From contig DATIXJ010000027.1 in assembly GCA_035518715.1 (NCBI GenBank), positions 105,517 through 169,516 of the forward strand: a DNA stretch of 64,000 bases, read 5' to 3'. Positions 42,314 to 52,071 of the stretch are shown in pieces. A model generated the notes under the pieces. It was not told the origin of the DNA. It did no database searches and was given only the letters and a program-made list of their open reading frames with translations. Position numbers and translations under genes: made by a program. The first letter of the stretch is position 1. Each line of letters begins with the position of its first letter. Source of the DNA: DATIXJ01 sp035518715 (lineage in GTDB: Bacteria > Bacteroidota > Ignavibacteria > UBA10030 > SZUA-254).

Positions 42314-45300
42314 ATGGGTCTGTTTTCCTACTGCAGGCGTCACGCGAAAGCACTGCTGTTCACGATGGCAGTCTTTGCGATTGGGGGCGTGGCGATGATG
42401 CTGCATCTTCCCGTCTCACTCTTTCCCGATATTACGTTTCCCCGCATCGTCATTCTCGGTGACAACGGCGAAGAGCCGGCGGAACGCATGATGGTGGAAG
42501 TCACGAAACCGCTCGAAGAAGTCGCAATTGCCGTTCCCGGTGTGCGCACGGTACGATCCACAACTTCACGCGGATCGACGGAAATATCCATTGGTCTCGA
42601 CTGGAGTTCTGACGTTCAACAAACGCTGGGGTTGCTCCAAGGACGGATCGCCAATATCCGCAATGAACTTCCGGCGACCGCGTCGGTGCAGTCCGAGCAG
42701 ATGACGGTGGCGGTCTTTCCCATCATCGGCTACAGTCTTACCTCCGACACGCTTTCGCTCGTCGAGCTGCGTGATATCGCCCTCTATCAAATCCGCCCGG
42801 CGCTGCTTCGAGTTGCGGGAGTCGCGCGTGTGGAGATTACCGGAGGAGAATCCCGGGAGTTTCTGGTGAAGGTGAACCCCGACCGGCTCGCATCGTACGG
42901 TATGACAATCCAGCAGGTCTCCGATGCCGTGGAGGAAACGAACTTCGTGGAATCCACAGGCCTCATGAGCGATAATTACCAGCTCTATCTCTCGCTCGTT
43001 TCCGGCTTGCTGAAAACAAGAGAGGATGTTGCAAACATCGTCATAACAGCCCGCGGCGGCGTTCCGATCCGGGTGAGCGACGTTGCGTCGGTCGAAAAAT
43101 CGGTCGCAGATCAGTATATCCGTACCACTGCCCACGGCCGCAGTGCAGTACTGATCAATGTTCTTAAACAGCCGACCGCAAGTACCGTGCGGATCGGCGC
43201 GGATATTTCGGATGTCATCCATGGATTGACCCTGCCTGGGGGTGCTCACCTTGAGATCTTCTATGATCAGGGGGATTTCATCCGGTCCTCCATTGCTGGT
43301 GTTCGTGACAGCATGCTTATCGGTATTGCCCTCGCCATGGTCATCGTCTTCGTCTTTCTCAGGAGCTGGCGCCTGACACTGGTTGTGCTGATTATCGTCC
43401 CGGTGACCATCGCGATGACATTTCTCTGCCTCGGGGCACTCGGAAAAACGATCAACATCATGACGCTGGGCGGGATTGCTGCCGCGGTCGGACTGATCAT
43501 AGATGATTCGATCGTTATCATAGAATTTATCTTTACGAAGTTCGCGTCTCTTTCGACTGCGGATCGGACACCTCTGGGATACGCCCGCGCGGTCGAACAA
43601 GCCATCCACTCGCTCATGCCTGCAATCATCGGTTCGACCGCAAGTACGATCGTGATCCATATTCCTCTCGCATTTCTCGGAGGGGTGACGGGCGCTTTCT
43701 TCACTTCGCTCTCGATCACCATGGTCTGCGCCCTGACCATTTCCTTCCTTCTCTCCATCACGCTCGCACCGCTGCTGGCGTTGATCCTGCTCCGCAGTGA
43801 GGATATCGAACGGGAAATTACGCATGAACATCGCGGATCGCGCATTGCACAGCTTTACGAAGATACTACCCGTAGATTGCTTCGTCATAAAATTCTCGTC
43901 GTCCCCTTCGTAATCGGCATTCTCGCCGTGGCGTTCCTTCTTTATTCACAGCTTGGGTCCAGCTTTATGCCCGAAATGGACGAGGGAACATTCATCCTCG
44001 ATTACATTTCTCCCGCCGGGACGTCTCTCGCGGAAACCAACCGGATACTCACACACGTGGAGAATATCCTGCAATCCATACCTGAAGTGGAATCGTATTC
44101 ACGTCGAACCGGAACACAGCTTGGTTTTTTCATCACTGAACCCAACGTCGGAGATTATACAGTCAAACTGCATTCGAAACGCGCCCGGAGTATCGAGGAA
44201 GTGATCAGCGAGGTGCGGGAGCGAGTCCACAACACGGAGCCGGCTCTGCAGATTGATTTTGGGCAACTTATGATGGATGTGATCGGAGACCTGACGAACT
44301 CGCCTCAGCCGATTGAGATCAAGATCTTCGGCGAGGATGCCGACGTGCTCCGGTCTAAGGCAAGAGAGGTCAAGTCGCTTATCGAGTCAGTGCCCGGCGT
44401 AGTGGACGCGTTCGACGGCATCGTCATTTCGGGCCCCTCGCTGGTGATTCATGTTGATCCGCAGAAAGCTGCCTTTGCCGGATTCACCACGCGGGATGTG
44501 CTCGTACAGGTCCAGAATATTATGCAGGGTCGGGTCGATACGAAGGTGCAAAAAGGAGAGAAGCTCATCGGGATTCATATCCGCTATCCCGCGATCTATC
44601 GGGAAGATATCAATCATATCGAGGAACTCAAACTCGTCTCTCCGGGCGGAAACATCATCCCGCTCCGGACGATCGCGTCATTCGAGCGTGTGGCGGGGGA
44701 AGCAGAGATCGAACGCGATCAGCTTCAGCAGCGCGTTGCCGTGACTGCGAGAACTTCGGGGAGAGATCTGGGCAGCGTGATGACCGACGTGAAGAAGCTT
44801 CTTGCGGCGAAGCTCCGTCTGCCGTCCGGCGTAACGATCGCGTACGGAGGAACATACCAGACCCAACAGGAATCCTTTACGGGGCTTTTCATCGTGGCGC
44901 TGATCGCACTTCTCCTTGTTATCATCGTTCTGCTGTTTGAATTCGGGGAATTCACGATTCCATTTTCCATATTTGTCATCAACGCCATGTCGCTTGTCGG
45001 AGTCTTTGGGGCACTGTGGCTTTTCGACGTTACGCTGAACGTCTCCAGCCTTGTCGGAATCGTTCTGATCATCGGCATTGTTGCCGAAAATGCGATTTTT
45101 GTATTTCACCGGATGAAGCAGCTGCAGTCAGAGGGCGCCACGCTCGATGATGCTCTCACGGCTGCCGTGAAGATGCGCGGGCGGCCGATCGTTATGACCA
45201 CCCTCGCTGCGGTCCTGGCACTTCTCCCGCTCACTCTCGGGATTGGAGCCGGTGCCCAAATGCAACAGCCCCTCGCCGTTGCGGTCATCGGCGGTTTCTC

Positions 45301-45361
45301 GGTTTCGAGCACGCTCCTGTTTTTTGCGCTCCCACCTCTCTATCGACTTCTGCGCCGGTAG
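42314..45361 (+). CDS. RND family efflux transporter, inner membrane pump
   Basis: A 1015-residue protein of typical AcrB/CusA size, starting two bases after the adaptor gene. Twelve membrane segments in two repeats are recognisable, with large periplasmic loops. The first segment is followed by PVSLFPDITFPRIVI, and the fourth segment carries the proton-relay pair D397-D398 in GLIIDDSIVIIEF. The second half has the paired segment GIVLIIGIVAENAIFVFHRMK, where the Asp pair is replaced by Glu-Asn. The single carboxylate pair is normal for the superfamily. Substrate (drug, metal or lipid) cannot be told. Confidence 0.95.
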   Translation: MGLFSYCRRHAKALLFTMAVFAIGGVAMMLHLPVSLFPDITFPRIVILGDNGEEPAERMMVEVTKPLEEVAIAVPGVRTVRSTTSRGSTEISIGLDWSSDVQQTLGLLQGRIANIRNELPATASVQSEQMTVAVFPIIGYSLTSDTLSLVELRDIALYQIRPALLRVAGVARVEITGGESREFLVKVNPDRLASYGMTIQQVSDAVEETNFVESTGLMSDNYQLYLSLVSGLLKTREDVANIVITARGGVPIRVSDVASVEKSVADQYIRTTAHGRSAVLINVLKQPTASTVRIGADISDVIHGLTLPGGAHLEIFYDQGDFIRSSIAGVRDSMLIGIALAMVIVFVFLRSWRLTLVVLIIVPVTIAMTFLCLGALGKTINIMTLGGIAAAVGLIIDDSIVIIEFIFTKFASLSTADRTPLGYARAVEQAIHSLMPAIIGSTASTIVIHIPLAFLGGVTGAFFTSLSITMVCALTISFLLSITLAPLLALILLRSEDIEREITHEHRGSRIAQLYEDTTRRLLRHKILVVPFVIGILAVAFLLYSQLGSSFMPEMDEGTFILDYISPAGTSLAETNRILTHVENILQSIPEVESYSRRTGTQLGFFITEPNVGDYTVKLHSKRARSIEEVISEVRERVHNTEPALQIDFGQLMMDVIGDLTNSPQPIEIKIFGEDADVLRSKAREVKSLIESVPGVVDAFDGIVISGPSLVIHVDPQKAAFAGFTTRDVLVQVQNIMQGRVDTKVQKGEKLIGIHIRYPAIYREDINHIEELKLVSPGGNIIPLRTIASFERVAGEAEIERDQLQQRVAVTARTSGRDLGSVMTDVKKLLAAKLRLPSGVTIAYGGTYQTQQESFTGLFIVALIALLLVIIVLLFEFGEFTIPFSIFVINAMSLVGVFGALWLFDVTLNVSSLVGIVLIIGIVAENAIFVFHRMKQLQSEGATLDDALTAAVKMRGRPIVMTTLAAVLALLPLTLGIGAGAQMQQPLAVAVIGGFSVSSTLLFFALPPLYRLLRR

Positions 45362-45399
45362 GACGACCGTTCTCCGATCCCTCCCCGGTATCTCACCGT

Positions 45400-47367
45400 T
45401 CATTTCTTCTTCAGGTCTGCGAGTGCACTCTGGATCTTATCGCGGATAAGCCGCACGTGGTCGTCCGTCGGAATTGCCGAGAGGTAGACGTCATAATACC
45501 GGAGGGCTTCCTTGTACCGATGGAGGAAAACATCCATGTCCCCCGTGTAACGATAGAGATTCGGGTCGGCCATGCCGACGGAAATCGCCGCCTTGAAGTA
45601 TTTCGCTGCCTCAGGATACTTCTTCTGTGTTGCGTAGAGAATCCCCAGGTTGGCGAGCGCCTTTTGCATCGTCGGGTTTAACTCTACGGCCCTGAGGTTC
45701 AGCTCGATGGCTTTCGCCGTATCTCCGCGCTGGGCATATTCGACTCCGAGATTGGAATATACCCCCGGCTCCTGCGTCCCCAGCGCAACGGCACGCAGAA
45801 GCATCCTGAAATAATCCTCCCGGTCTCCGAGCAATCGGTAGACATCAGCAACATTTCCCACGATCCGCGTATTGGATGAATCAATCGACATGAAGTGCCG
45901 ATAATAATCCCGTGCATCGGAATACCGGCCGTTATCGAAATAGTAATTTGCAAGTGCCTCGTCGTATACCATCTGCGCGGTCAGACCGAGATAGTTTGGA
46001 CTGTCGAGAAGTTTCATGCGGGTGAGATGTTTCTGCGCGCTCGCATTCACCCCAATCCACGCTGCCCAATGCAAAAAGCAGAAGACGACGAGGAACACAA
46101 GAACATACTTACGGGGATGAACTTCAACGTGGTCCCTGCTCAGCAGATAGACGGGCAGGACCAAAAGCGGAGAAAAGAATCCCGCGTACAAATCCCAGTC
46201 CCGGGCAAGCCCCAGCGCACTGTTCACAACCCACGTGAAGAACAGACCGCAGGCAGCTGTCACGATGAGGAAGACAAGTGCCCCGTCCTTCCACTTTGAT
46301 TCTCCGCGGATCGCAAAAATGCCGATGACCGTGACGATAAGACCCGCAGGTGCCAGAAGCGTCAGGGAGTTAAACCAGTCAACAAGATGATTCCAGGAGA
46401 ACATCGCGTAGGGAAAATTTCCACCCACTGCCGAGAACGGACGGAGAAAATCCACACTTCCCGATTGCACGTGTCGCGTGAAATCCTGGATGTTGAAGCC
46501 CGCGGCCAGCAGGACGAATATCCCGATGAGAGCGATTCCCGTCAGGAAAAGGACTGCCCGAATTCTTCCCTCCCGGTAGTAGAAAATTATGAGGAGCCCC
46601 AACGATGGCAGAAAAATGGTCGAGCCGAGGTGAAGGAGGATCATCGCAATCAAACAGCAGATCGGGATCAAAAGGGAAACGCGTCGCTCGAGCGCCAACC
46701 ATCCCGTAACGGCATAACCAATGGTGAAGATATATTGGAGTGCGTAATTCTCGACGTACCCGAAAAAGAACTGTGATCCTGCTCCGAGGAAGAGAAGACA
46801 TCCCAGGAGAACCGTTTCGAACCGGGATCTGTTGATGAAGCGGGATACCCAGAAGAGGAAGACCAGGAAGAGCGCGGCCGCGAAGCAATCGATCACGGCA
46901 TACACCGTATACGGATCCGGGGAGGAGGAAAATGAATGCATGGAGAGGGCATTCCGGTAGATCCAGAACATCAGCGGCTGATTGCGGAAGCTCTGTGTGA
47001 TTTCCGGTCCGTTGATGCCGAGGATGACTGACCTGAGGAGTATTGCCCCGTCACCCAGGAGATGGAGCTTTGCCGGGACGAGCCAGATTCCAATCGCAAG
47101 CAGACCGGCTGCAAGGGAAAAATTTACAAGCTGCGGAAAGCGGGCACTGTTCTGGATCAGATTTTCAATTTTCTCGGAGGCGATTTTCTGGGTCGATGGG
47201 ATTGATGCGAGCACCATGATTAACAGTGCGAGGCATCCAACCACCGGCGGATAGAATCCATAAAAATGAAACCCCCAATTAGCATGAAGAGGATTGATCG
47301 CACCCCAAATGTGAAGAGCGACCAACATCCAGCATAAGGCAACCACTAATTTTGCGGAATTCGTCAT
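45400..47367 (-). CDS. Multi-pass membrane protein with C-terminal TPR domain
   Basis: Starting at the ATG at 47367 gives 655 residues with an immediate membrane segment; an in-frame GTG at 47463 would add 32 residues. About 11 hydrophobic segments span residues 1-430. A conserved ARDWD follows the eighth or ninth. Residues ~450-650 form five or six TPR units (YSNLGVEYAQRGDTAKAIELNLRAVELNP; ALANLGILYATQKKYPEAAKYFKAA). The early loop LLGDGAILLRSVI may be equivalent to the acidic loop of GT-C transferases. The window's first gene encodes the C-terminal half of a paralogue. Minus strand, between an efflux operon and the ABC-glycan operon. Confidence 0.8.
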   Translation of the reverse strand: MTNSAKLVVALCWMLVALHIWGAINPLHANWGFHFYGFYPPVVGCLALLIMVLASIPSTQKIASEKIENLIQNSARFPQLVNFSLAAGLLAIGIWLVPAKLHLLGDGAILLRSVILGINGPEITQSFRNQPLMFWIYRNALSMHSFSSSPDPYTVYAVIDCFAAALFLVFLFWVSRFINRSRFETVLLGCLLFLGAGSQFFFGYVENYALQYIFTIGYAVTGWLALERRVSLLIPICCLIAMILLHLGSTIFLPSLGLLIIFYYREGRIRAVLFLTGIALIGIFVLLAAGFNIQDFTRHVQSGSVDFLRPFSAVGGNFPYAMFSWNHLVDWFNSLTLLAPAGLIVTVIGIFAIRGESKWKDGALVFLIVTAACGLFFTWVVNSALGLARDWDLYAGFFSPLLVLPVYLLSRDHVEVHPRKYVLVFLVVFCFLHWAAWIGVNASAQKHLTRMKLLDSPNYLGLTAQMVYDEALANYYFDNGRYSDARDYYRHFMSIDSSNTRIVGNVADVYRLLGDREDYFRMLLRAVALGTQEPGVYSNLGVEYAQRGDTAKAIELNLRAVELNPTMQKALANLGILYATQKKYPEAAKYFKAAISVGMADPNLYRYTGDMDVFLHRYKEALRYYDVYLSAIPTDDHVRLIRDKIQSALADLKKK

Positions 47368-47636
47368 TGGCCAGCTAAATATCAAGAAAGTACGGCGATT
47401 TTGCAATCTTATGAAATCCTCCCGTGAAAATGATGTGTGCGATCGAACTTTCGCCCCGGTCACAAAATAATCTTTGAATTTGATTCATATTTGACTCTCA
47501 CAACATTATTATGTAACTTTCCCCCGCTTTCTCAAGCAATCTCTTAATCTTCGGACACAACCGCCGGAGTTTTAAAGAGATGGTTCGATATGCGGTCTGA
47601 CTTTCGCTCAGATAGTGATGCAGATTCACCAGTGGA
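47368..47636. other. Divergent intergenic region before the ABC-glycan operon
   Basis: About 270 AT-rich bases between the minus-strand TPR protein and the plus-strand GT2. The TTGATT and TTGACT boxes near 47480-47495 with a TATTATG stretch nearby suggest promoter material, but spacing is not convincing for a single choice. Confidence 0.4.
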
Positions 47637-48509
47637 ATGAATTTTTCCGTCATCGTTCCAACATACAACCGTTTGGAGTTACTGAAGAAGACGCTGGAAA
47701 GTCTGTTATCCCAAAACTATGAGGGGTTCGAAATTATTGTTGTTAACGACGGGAGCACAGACGGCACGCACGAGTTTCTCTCTCGGCTTTCTCGAGAATC
47801 CAGGATCCGCTACGTGTGTCAGCCGAACAGCGGTCTGGCCGCATCACGAAGAGCAGGATTGGAAATTGCACGCGGAAGATATGTTGCATTTACGGATGAC
47901 GATTGCGTGACGCCGCCGGACTGGCTGCAGAAATTCGACCGTCATTTTCAGGGTGAACAGATCGCCGGAGTCGGCGGAAGTGCATTGACTGGCAATCCTG
48001 CGAATCTGTTTGCGGCCGCGAATGATATGATCAACGAGTATTTCAAATCTGCGGTGAATTACTCTGGGGTCCTTCTTCCTTTTCTTACCGGAAACAATAT
48101 TTCTTACAGCCGCGAATTTCTCAACGGTGTGGGTGGACCCGACAGCAGGTTCCGAATGGGTGCGGAAGACCGCGATCTTCTCCTGCGGGTTGTGTCGGCC
48201 GGCGGAACAGTCACCTACGACCCTGCCATTGCGGTAGTGCACCATAATGACTCGAACTTCCTGAGCTTCGTGAAGCACCAGTACCATCAGGGGAAGGGCT
48301 CACATCTGTATTATACGCTTCATCGTCAGACTGCTCTGCGTCCGCGTCGCTTTTCGTCCGCCGTGTATCGCGGTCTGCTCGCTCGTCCGTTCAAATCGAA
48401 TCCCTTTCCCAAAGCACTGGCCTTTTTCTGTCTCATCATTCTGGCACAGTGTGCCGTTCTATCGGGTTATGTTGCGGCCGCCCTCGCAGGGGATCCCGGA
48501 AATCAATGA
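47637..48509 (+). CDS. Glycosyltransferase family 2
   Basis: A 290-residue protein. FSVIVPTYNRLELLKKTLESLLSQNYEGFEIIVVNDGSTDGT is a textbook GT2 opening; the metal site is DDDC within VAFTDDDCVTPPDW. TGNNISYSREFLNGVGGPDSRFRMGAEDRDLLLRV contains the acceptor-side acidic motif (EDRDL). A C-terminal hydrophobic segment may anchor it. First gene of the nine-gene operon for an ABC-exported glycan, and 12 bases before the next start. Confidence 0.94.
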   Translation: MNFSVIVPTYNRLELLKKTLESLLSQNYEGFEIIVVNDGSTDGTHEFLSRLSRESRIRYVCQPNSGLAASRRAGLEIARGRYVAFTDDDCVTPPDWLQKFDRHFQGEQIAGVGGSALTGNPANLFAAANDMINEYFKSAVNYSGVLLPFLTGNNISYSREFLNGVGGPDSRFRMGAEDRDLLLRVVSAGGTVTYDPAIAVVHHNDSNFLSFVKHQYHQGKGSHLYYTLHRQTALRPRRFSSAVYRGLLARPFKSNPFPKALAFFCLIILAQCAVLSGYVAAALAGDPGNQ

Positions 48510-48521
48510 ACAGGCGAACTG

Positions 48522-49718
48522 ATGGATGCCCCGGGATCGAAAGCACTGAAACGGATAAAGGTAGTTTTCATCCAACTGTACGGAGAGATGGGGGGAAATG
48601 AACTCGTGACCGCTCATCTGCTCCGGAATCTTGACAGAACACGCTTTGAACCGATCGTCGTTCTGAATTGCGAAGGAGAGTTTGCAACGCAGTTGAGAAC
48701 AAGCGGCGTACGGGTCGACATCATCCCTTTCAGGACGGTAATGCTCGGTCGTTTGGTGTATCCCTGGGTACTTGTTCGCCTCCTGAAAGACGCCCGGAAG
48801 ATCGGCGAGCATTTCGAGCATGAACCTCCGGATATTGTGCAGTGCAGCGATATTCTGGCGCTCCTCCTCGCCCTGCGATTGGTCCGGCAACGGAACATCC
48901 CGGTTGTGTACAGCGTGGTGTTCTTCTACTCGTGGCTCCGGATGTTCGCCTTCAGTCTCGTTGCGCTCAAACAAGTGAAAGCCATTGTGGTGAATTCGGG
49001 AAAGGTCGAGCGTGATGTTCGTAGCCGGGCGATTCTTACCGGACAGCAGGTTGTGCGAATTTATCCGGCGGTTGGAGAATTTCCCTCCCGCAACGCGGAA
49101 TCCGGTGACCGCTATCGCCTCCATGCCGATCTCGGGATCTCCCGGGAGACGAAGCTCGTCTGTGCAATCGGGCGTATTGATCCGATGAAGGGTCAGATGT
49201 CGTATCTCCGATCAGCGCGGCAAATTCTCCGCAAACGATCGGATGTGGTTTTTCTGATCGTCGGTAGTCCGATGAATCAAGTCTCGATGCCGGTCATTTC
49301 TGGTTACCACGAGCGGCTTCTGGAGTTTCAGCGCAAGGAAAAGCTCGAACACGCAGTGCAGTTTCTGGGGCAGAGAAGTGATGTCGCCGAGATTCTCCGA
49401 TCAGTTGACGTATTTGTTTCTCCCTCCCGGAATGAAGGATTTGGTATGGCGATTGTGGAGGCATATCTCGCCGGGCTGCCGCTCGTATTGAGTCCTCACG
49501 CAGGTGCGTTGGAAGTATTCAGCTCACACGAGGGAGTGTTTCTGTCGGAACCCCGGCAAACAGACGCATTTGCGTCATCGATTGAGGAGGCACTGGCGTT
49601 TTCATCCTCCCCGAACGTCAGATCGTCTCTTCGGGCCCATCGCGCGATTCGATCCGGGGGATGGAAAAGTTTCGCGGAGAAGTTTGAAACTCTTTATTTG
49701 CAGATTGCACAGGCATGA
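48522..49718 (+). CDS. Glycosyltransferase family 4
   Basis: A 398-residue GT-B protein. The N-terminal half starts IKVVFIQLYGEMGGNELVTAHLL. The C-terminal half has LVCAIGRIDPMKGQMSYLRSARQIL and FVSPSRNEGFGMAIVEAYLAGLPLVLSPHAGALEVF, with the E-x7-E pair in EGFGMAIVE. It lies between the GT2 and the methyltransferase/coiled-coil gene, with 34 bases to the latter. Confidence 0.94.
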   Translation: MDAPGSKALKRIKVVFIQLYGEMGGNELVTAHLLRNLDRTRFEPIVVLNCEGEFATQLRTSGVRVDIIPFRTVMLGRLVYPWVLVRLLKDARKIGEHFEHEPPDIVQCSDILALLLALRLVRQRNIPVVYSVVFFYSWLRMFAFSLVALKQVKAIVVNSGKVERDVRSRAILTGQQVVRIYPAVGEFPSRNAESGDRYRLHADLGISRETKLVCAIGRIDPMKGQMSYLRSARQILRKRSDVVFLIVGSPMNQVSMPVISGYHERLLEFQRKEKLEHAVQFLGQRSDVAEILRSVDVFVSPSRNEGFGMAIVEAYLAGLPLVLSPHAGALEVFSSHEGVFLSEPRQTDAFASSIEEALAFSSSPNVRSSLRAHRAIRSGGWKSFAEKFETLYLQIAQA

Positions 49719-49752
49719 ATACGAATCCTTGAACAACTACAAGGAAGCAACC

Positions 49753-51867
49753 ATGGAAGAATTGGTGATACAGCAACATCAAACAGAACAGACCACCAGG
49801 CATCCGGCAATACCGGTAATTCCCGAATCGGATGATCCGGTGCGTGCAACGGAGGATTATCATCTCTACCTCTATGCTTCGCGTTTCGTGAAGAACAAGC
49901 GCATATTGGATCTGCACTGCGGTCCGGGATATGGTGCGGCGTTTCTCGCACTGAATGCAGGCGATGTTCTCGCCTACACCGACGGCGATCCGGCTGCCGA
50001 ATCTGCGCGCACGACATTTTCAGAGTTTACCCGGCTGCGGTTTGCGTCTCCCTCACCGGAAGATCAACCTCCGCTCCCTGCCGACAGGGATGTCGTGATC
50101 TGTTTCGGACTCCTTCATCAGCTTCAGATGGAGGCGCGTCACCGTACCATGCAGACCATGAAGAGCGCGTTGACGCGGGGAGGTGTTGCGATCATTGCAA
50201 CCCCCGTCCGCTCTGTTTCCAGTGCCATGAACGGCAACGGCTCACAGCTCTTCACGCCGGTGGAGTTTGCGGAGTTTGTGAAGGAATATTTCCGGACCGT
50301 GCTCTTTATCGGACAGAAAGCAGTCACCGTGTCGAGCATCTGGTCGCTCTATCGCTGGAAGGATGATTATTTCCGATTCCACACCCGCGAGAATCTTTTC
50401 ACGCTTCCTCCGGAAGACGAGCAGTTTGCCGACCCGGAACAGCTCATCGCGATCTGTTCCGATGAAACGCTTTCGCGCGATATCATTGATGGGAGCAATT
50501 CCTTCTATTTCGATACGGTCCAGAATTCGCGGAAAGAAGAACGAGATCACAAGCTGAAGGCGCTTCCGTGCGAACTGGAGAACCTTCGGCAATCACTGGA
50601 TGCCGCAACTGCCGAGCTCGCGGAGAACAGGATATCGCTTGACGGACTGACGGAAGAGCTGGCGGATGCCTGCAAGCGCTCTGAGCAGATCTCCGAAACG
50701 CTTGCAGATCGGGAACGCACGGTTTCGGCACTGAAAAGTGATCTGCAGAATGCACATGCCTCGATCGATACACTTCAGCAGGCCTATGATCTCCGGACAG
50801 CCCGGGCAAACGCACTGAAAGAGGAACAGTCGAGCGCGGCGAACCGGCTTCAGGAAGTAGAACAATCTCTCGATGAGAGAACGCAGCAGTTGCAGAACCT
50901 CGCGGCCGAAAATATGCGCCTGCGGAGCGCGCTCAGCGAAATCGAGCACACCGTTGCCGACCGCACCGGAGAAATCATGCAGCTCAATGAGCTGCATCGC
51001 CAGGACGAACTTCATCTGAAAGAGCTGCAGGACCAGATGAACGAGTCCGCCGAGGTGCACCGCCTGCGCGCGGAAGAGCTGACGGCGCTTCGCGCACAGG
51101 TCGTGAGTCTCCAGTCGCTGCTCGACGAGCGTAATGAGCATGTCTCTTCCTCGACGGAAGAGCTTTCGGCGTACAAGGAAGAGATTCGCCTTCTCCACGG
51201 GCAGATCCGGGAGCATGAACAGCGCGCGGTTCAGGTCGGCGAAGAAATGAAGCGCATCCACCACCGCAACGAAGAGCTGGAACAACAGTTTCAATCGGTG
51301 GATTCTTCCTCTGCAGACCGCGAAAGCCATATCAGAGAGCTCGAACTTTGCGTTCGGGAGCTCGAGAAGACTGCGACTCAGCGTGATCGACTGGTCGTGG
51401 AGCAGAAGAACGAGCGTGACGAGCTTCGGTCGCGGCTGGCCGACATCGAGCGGGTGCTTGAACAGAAATCAACCGAACACGATGCGGCAATCAAAGAAGC
51501 CGAACAGGTCCGTTCGAACGAAGAGATGAATCGTAAAGCCCTTGATGAGCGCAATCAGCGGGTTGCCCGGCTCGAGCAGCAAACGAAAGATCAAACCGAG
51601 TTTCTCGTGAATCTTCAGAGGGAATCGGAAGAAAATGCAAGCCAGGCGCGCCAGCTGAAGGCGGAGCTCGAAAAACAGATCATCGCATTCGACACGTACC
51701 AGAAATCACAGTCGGATCTTCAGCAGCGGTATACAAAGAGTCAGATCCGGGTGCAGGAGCTTCAGGCGACGCTTGCGCTGTTTGAACAGAAAATTGAGCG
51801 GCTCAACGCTGCTCCGGGCTACAAATTCCTCTCCTCGATCGGATTCATCCCGAAAGACAAAATCTAA
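49753..51867 (+). CDS. Methyltransferase fused to a long coiled coil
   Basis: The ATG at 49753 (AAGGA seven bases upstream) gives 704 residues; the open frame extends upstream into the previous gene but without coding sense. Residues ~40-230 are a class I methyltransferase: RILDLHCGPGYGAAFL as motif I, YTDGDPA as second strand and a DVVICFGLLHQL post-motif. Residues ~270-690 are almost entirely heptad-type coiled coil rich in Glu, Gln, Leu and Arg. The end (YKFLSSIGFIPKDKI) is short and mildly hydrophobic. A methyltransferase plus extended coiled coil directly upstream of wzm/wzt recalls WbdD, the chain terminator and molecular ruler of E. coli O9a, but no kinase domain is present in this protein. 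Confidence 0.88.
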   Translation: MEELVIQQHQTEQTTRHPAIPVIPESDDPVRATEDYHLYLYASRFVKNKRILDLHCGPGYGAAFLALNAGDVLAYTDGDPAAESARTTFSEFTRLRFASPSPEDQPPLPADRDVVICFGLLHQLQMEARHRTMQTMKSALTRGGVAIIATPVRSVSSAMNGNGSQLFTPVEFAEFVKEYFRTVLFIGQKAVTVSSIWSLYRWKDDYFRFHTRENLFTLPPEDEQFADPEQLIAICSDETLSRDIIDGSNSFYFDTVQNSRKEERDHKLKALPCELENLRQSLDAATAELAENRISLDGLTEELADACKRSEQISETLADRERTVSALKSDLQNAHASIDTLQQAYDLRTARANALKEEQSSAANRLQEVEQSLDERTQQLQNLAAENMRLRSALSEIEHTVADRTGEIMQLNELHRQDELHLKELQDQMNESAEVHRLRAEELTALRAQVVSLQSLLDERNEHVSSSTEELSAYKEEIRLLHGQIREHEQRAVQVGEEMKRIHHRNEELEQQFQSVDSSSADRESHIRELELCVRELEKTATQRDRLVVEQKNERDELRSRLADIERVLEQKSTEHDAAIKEAEQVRSNEEMNRKALDERNQRVARLEQQTKDQTEFLVNLQRESEENASQARQLKAELEKQIIAFDTYQKSQSDLQQRYTKSQIRVQELQATLALFEQKIERLNAAPGYKFLSSIGFIPKDKI

Positions 51868-51884
51868 GAGTCGAATGATCCTCT

Positions 51885-51915
51885 CAGCCGGAAGTCGCAG
51901 AAGGACTTCCGGCTG
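51885..51915 (+). terminator. Perfect 12-bp hairpin between the coiled-coil methyltransferase and wzm
   Basis: CAGCCGGAAGTC (51885-51896), a 7-base loop, and GACTTCCGGCTG (51904-51915), 18 bases after the stop. It lacks a T-run, so termination would be partial at best; it may set the ratio of upstream to downstream mRNA. AT-rich sequence before 52072 could hold an additional promoter. Confidence 0.5.
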
Positions 51916-52071
51916 CGTCGCGCGTTCAGGAGACGCGAATTCCCATTGGCGGGCATACCGGCAGAGAACTCGGCTTTCCCGCTGTGACCCGGCATTTCCA
52001 ATATTCCCTCGCAAATCATCGCATTTTCTGCACTTGCAATCTTCCGGAATCTTCCTAATTTATAAAGCATT

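Noticed and set aside
42566..43888. 440-codon open frame antisense to the RND pump
   Set aside because: Arises from codon bias of the real gene on the other strand; the translation is rich in Asp, Arg and His in the way typical of antisense shadows. Similar long frames at 2003-2956 and 3211-4110 were rejected for the same reason.
41310..45361. RND operon considered as part of a metal-resistance island
   Set aside because: No metal-binding motifs, metalloregulator or other resistance genes are nearby; the substrate stays open.
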